In this document: positions 13,285 to 15,035 of the stretch, piece after piece
How the letters are laid out: every line of letters starts with the position of its first letter
How positions within the stretch are numbered: position 1 is the first letter of the stretch
Source: Candidatus Saccharimonadota bacterium
GTDB taxonomy: Bacteria > Patescibacteriota > Saccharimonadia > Saccharimonadales > Saccharimonadaceae
DNA: 15,035 nt
Direction of reading: 5' to 3'
NCBI GenBank assembly: GCA_003979185.1
Contig: RYWJ01000020.1
Location: 1 to 15,035, forward strand
Program-made: the position numbers and the translations under genes
The notes under the pieces: model-generated
Database searches by the model: none
Seen by the model: the letters and a program-made list of their open reading frames with translations, nothing else
What the model was told of the DNA's origin: nothing

Positions 13285-13482
13285 ATGAGAAAAGTAAAGA
13301 CTAATCCAAATTTGTATTTTGATTATCGCGATGTAAAAACTTTGCAACGCTATATTGATGTTTACGGTCGAATTGAACCGATTGCAAAGACTGGTTTGAC
13401 TGCAAAACAACAGCGTCAATTGGCTGTAGCCGTGAAGCGTGCAAGGCACCTAGCTCTATTGCCATTCGTAGCTGAGCGCTAA
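13285..13482 (+). CDS. rpsR: 30S ribosomal protein bS18
   Basis: The 65-residue product aligns with the core of bS18: FDYRDVKTLQRYIDVYGRIEP, KTGLTAKQQRQLAVAVKRARHLALLPFV. It pairs with bS6 and binds 16S rRNA in the platform. The N-terminal cysteines that bind zinc in many bS18 proteins are absent. ATG 13285 is chosen because AAGGAG lies about 6 nt upstream; an in-frame GTG at 13267 would put that ribosome-binding site inside the gene. Third gene of the operon. Confidence 0.96.
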   Translation: MRKVKTNPNLYFDYRDVKTLQRYIDVYGRIEPIAKTGLTAKQQRQLAVAVKRARHLALLPFVAER

Positions 13483-13519
13483 ACAAAGTCAGATATAAAA
13501 CCAAACGGAGATTCTAGTT

Positions 13520-14080
13520 GTGTATGGTCCAACTGATTTGAAGAAAAACGTTTTGATTACTTTGGATGGACAGCCTTACAAAGTAGTCGAATACTCGCAA
13601 AAAGTGATGGGGCGTGGCGGTTCGATTGTAAACGTCAAGGTAAAAAACTTAATTACTGGCGCATTATTGCCAAAGACTTTTAAGGGTCAGGAAAAGATTG
13701 AGCCAGCTGAAGTCACTACAAAGAAAGTACAGTATCTCTATAAAGATGACGATAAGTTCTACTTTATGGATCCAGAAACTTTTGAACAACATGAGCTTTC
13801 TGCCGACCTTGTTGGTGATGCGAAAGATTTTATGCGTGATGGTGACGAAATGGAGATCCAGTTCTATAATGGTACACCGATCAACTTAAGTTTGCCAAAG
13901 AATATTTGGTTAGAGGTAACGTACACCGAAACCGCCGTAAAAGGCGACACCACAAGCTCAGTCCAAAAGGATGCTACCTTGGAGACTGGAGTTGTGATTA
14001 AGGTTCCAGCGTTCATCAAGACTGGTGATGTTGTGTCGGTAGATACCGAAACTTACGCCTATCGCGAACGTAAAAAATAA
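13520..14080 (+). CDS. efp: Translation elongation factor P
   Basis: EF-P rescues ribosomes stalled at consecutive prolines. The 186-residue protein shows the three beta-barrel domains: a KOW-like N-terminal domain (DGQPYKVVEYSQKVMGRGG), the middle OB domain (KVQYLYKDDDKFYFMDPETFEQ) and the C-terminal OB domain (VKGDTTSSVQKDATLETGVVIKVPAFIKTGDVVSVDTETYAYRER). The loop tip that reaches the peptidyl-transferase centre carries Arg32 (GRGG), not the Lys modified by EpmA in E. coli. The start is GTG, with CGGAG 9 nt upstream; 37 bases separate it from the rpsR stop. Last gene of the operon, followed by a terminator. Note that the Pro-rich tail of the NrnA-like protein (1024-2883) includes several proline runs that would need EF-P. 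Confidence 0.96.
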   Translation: MYGPTDLKKNVLITLDGQPYKVVEYSQKVMGRGGSIVNVKVKNLITGALLPKTFKGQEKIEPAEVTTKKVQYLYKDDDKFYFMDPETFEQHELSADLVGDAKDFMRDGDEMEIQFYNGTPINLSLPKNIWLEVTYTETAVKGDTTSSVQKDATLETGVVIKVPAFIKTGDVVSVDTETYAYRERKK

Positions 14081-14094
14081 GAATACAATATTTG

Positions 14095-14128
14095 AAGTAG
14101 CCACTCGGTATTACTGGGTGGCTACTTT
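14095..14128 (+). terminator. Rho-independent terminator of the rpsF-efp operon
   Basis: AAGTAGCCAC (14095-14104) pairs with GTGGCTACTT (14118-14127); the 13-base loop can extend the stem. The T-tract is short. The hairpin directly precedes, and partly overlaps the upstream region of, the promoter of the next gene. Confidence 0.8.
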
Positions 14129-14129
14129 G

Positions 14130-14138
14130 TGTTATAAT
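14130..14138 (+). promoter_or_regulatory. Extended -10 promoter of the TlyA-like gene
   Basis: TGTTATAAT at 14130-14138, with ATG 8 nt downstream (14147). A poor TTACTG lies at 14111-14116 inside the terminator hairpin of efp. Predicts a leaderless message. Confidence 0.7.
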
Positions 14139-14146
14139 ATATAGTA

Positions 14147-14737
14147 ATGAAAAAGCAAGATATTGTAGGGCGAGCTGAGTTAAAACTTGCGGAGGCAGTT
14201 CAGGCTTTTGGGTATGATTTTCGTGGAAAAAACGTGTTAGATATTGGCTCGTCGACGGGCGGCTTCACCGAGTTGGCTCTAAGGCTTGGCGCGAACAAGG
14301 TTTACTCTGTAGAAAAAGGTACTAAGCAAATGAAAGCTCCTCTGCGTTTTGATCCACGTATCGTTCTCATGGAGAAAACTGACATTTTTGAGGTAGGGAA
14401 GGATCAGCTTATACAGATACCAGAGGAAATTAACACGATTTTGGCAGACGTATCCTTCGTTAGTCTGGCCAAAGTTTTGCGACATGCCAAGATGGCACTT
14501 GCAGGTTCGAATACAGATTTTCTTGTTATGTTAAAACCACAGTTCGAAGCTTATTCAGGACAGCTTGTAAATGGAGTAGTTAAAAACGAGCGCATGCGTC
14601 GAGATATCATCCAAAACTTCGAACGGTGGCTTACTAAAAACGGTTTCCTAATTCTCAAGAAACGCGATAATGAATTGACTGGCAAGAATGGTAATCGCGA
14701 ACGTTTCTATTTTCTGAGATTAGCAAGGTCGAATTAA
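14147..14737 (+). CDS. TlyA-like rRNA 2'-O-methyltransferase without S4 domain
   Basis: The 196-residue protein matches the catalytic half of TlyA/hemolysin A-type methyltransferases, which 2'-O-methylate ribosomal RNA cytidines. It begins at the point where the FtsJ-like domain starts (GRAELKLAEAVQAFG), then the SAM-binding motif LDIGSSTGGFT (31-41), VEKG near 56, ADVSFVSL (100-107) and MLKPQFEA (128-135). TlyA normally has about 60 residues of S4 RNA-binding domain before this; here a promoter and terminator occupy that place, so the domain is truly absent. The ATG has no Shine-Dalgarno sequence. The stop codon overlaps the convergent stop codon of cassette C by three bases. It could act on a different RNA or rely on a partner for RNA binding. 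Confidence 0.85.
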   Translation: MKKQDIVGRAELKLAEAVQAFGYDFRGKNVLDIGSSTGGFTELALRLGANKVYSVEKGTKQMKAPLRFDPRIVLMEKTDIFEVGKDQLIQIPEEINTILADVSFVSLAKVLRHAKMALAGSNTDFLVMLKPQFEAYSGQLVNGVVKNERMRRDIIQNFERWLTKNGFLILKKRDNELTGKNGNRERFYFLRLARSN

Positions 14738-15027
14738 GAAGAAGTAGCGACGCAGCGTATGGAGAGGCCGTCATAGCGACTACTGGTGTCGGCTGGGGCG
14801 ACATTGGAGTTATCAATCCAAAGGGTGTATGTGCGCCGACTATCATCGGAGTAGACGGTACGCGACCAATAATTGCCGTTGGAATCAGGACGGTTAAGCT
14901 TACCATCCCAGACACCCCCGGCATAAGGGAAGTTGTAGGGAGCAGAGCGGATCTTAGTAGAACCAGCAGCGTTGTTAGTAATGCCAGCGGCACTAGTAAA
15001 ACAGAAGATCCCCGCCTCTCTAGACAC
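14734..15027 (-). pseudogene. FISUMP variable-region cassette C, 5'-truncated
   Basis: On the minus strand the frame reads FTSAAGITNNAAGSTKIRS, APYNFPYAGG, a variable stretch, YWSRTV, a second variable stretch and SIRCVATSS with TAA. It matches residues about 185-270 of the FISUMP protein at 8477. Homology ends abruptly at base 15000; the open frame continues to a GTG at 15027, with a stop shortly beyond, so there is no N-terminal half, signal peptide or clear ribosome-binding site. This copy retains more upstream sequence than A and B and lacks their shared non-coding flank. Its stop codon (14734-14736) lies inside the end of the TlyA-like gene. Sequence beyond the window edge could not be examined. 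Confidence 0.8.
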
Positions 15028-15035
15028 CCTCTAGC

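Noticed and set aside
1..15035. Insertion sequences, integrases, tRNA or rRNA genes, CRISPR arrays
   Set aside because: No transposase or integrase motifs, no regular repeat-spacer pattern and no recognisable tRNA or rRNA found by reading both strands.

Overview
The window looks like a chromosomal segment of a Candidate Phyla Radiation bacterium, most likely a Saccharibacterium (TM7). The basis is inference: compact housekeeping genes, reduced versions of conserved proteins (a TlyA-type methyltransferase without its S4 domain, bS18 without N-terminal cysteines, TruB without an added C-terminal domain), several apparently leaderless genes, and secreted FISUMP-domain proteins. All 14 intact or edge-cut genes end in TAA or TAG and none in TGA. 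TGA is not read through in any of them, so the standard bacterial code fits.

Layout, left to right: the 3' part of a FISUMP-domain surface protein gene (1-670, +); a 5'-truncated FISUMP cassette (A, 716-970, -); a NrnA-like DHH-fold protein whose catalytic motifs are degenerate, with a long Pro/Asn/Ala tail (1024-2883, +); truB (2923-3696, +); rpsO (3813-4079, +); an orphan gene of unknown function on the opposite strand with its own promoter and terminator (4309-5013, -); pnp with a structured leader (5268-7418, +); FISUMP cassette B (7467-7667, -); an HD-domain hydrolase (7697-8290, -); a complete secreted FISUMP protein (8477-9736, +) followed by a terminator; ftsK (9877-12318, +); the operon rpsF-ssb-rpsR-efp (12428-14080, +) with a leader hairpin and a terminator; a TlyA-like rRNA methyltransferase (14147-14737, +); and FISUMP cassette C (14734-15027, -) at the right edge.

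Most genes belong to translation and RNA metabolism (TruB, uS15, PNPase, bS6, bS18, EF-P, TlyA-like) or DNA maintenance (FtsK, SSB). The nrnA-like/truB/rpsO/pnp order is a remnant of the widespread nusA-infB-rbfA-truB-rpsO-pnp neighbourhood. The most unusual content lies between these genes: three promoterless, 5'-truncated fragments of the FISUMP variable region, all on the minus strand. They share short near-identical DNA blocks with the complete plus-strand gene at 8477, separated by hypervariable codons. Two of them share 50 identical bases that run past the stop codon. The variable codons almost all end in pyrimidine, and between the full gene and cassette A nearly all amino-acid changes keep the third base. 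This resembles the variable repeats of diversity-generating retroelements, or silent cassettes used in gene conversion. No reverse transcriptase or template repeat is visible in the window, so the mechanism is a hypothesis.

Promoters are unusually recognisable. Most carry an extended -10 element (TGnTATAAT, often preceded by another TG). Five genes (truB, rpsO, the HD gene, ftsK, tlyA-like) have their ATG only 6-9 nt after the -10 box, which predicts leaderless mRNAs. The other genes have Shine-Dalgarno sequences. No intergenic stretch over 300 bases is wholly unexplained; the larger gaps hold the cassettes, promoters and terminators listed. I saw no tRNA, rRNA, CRISPR array or insertion sequence.
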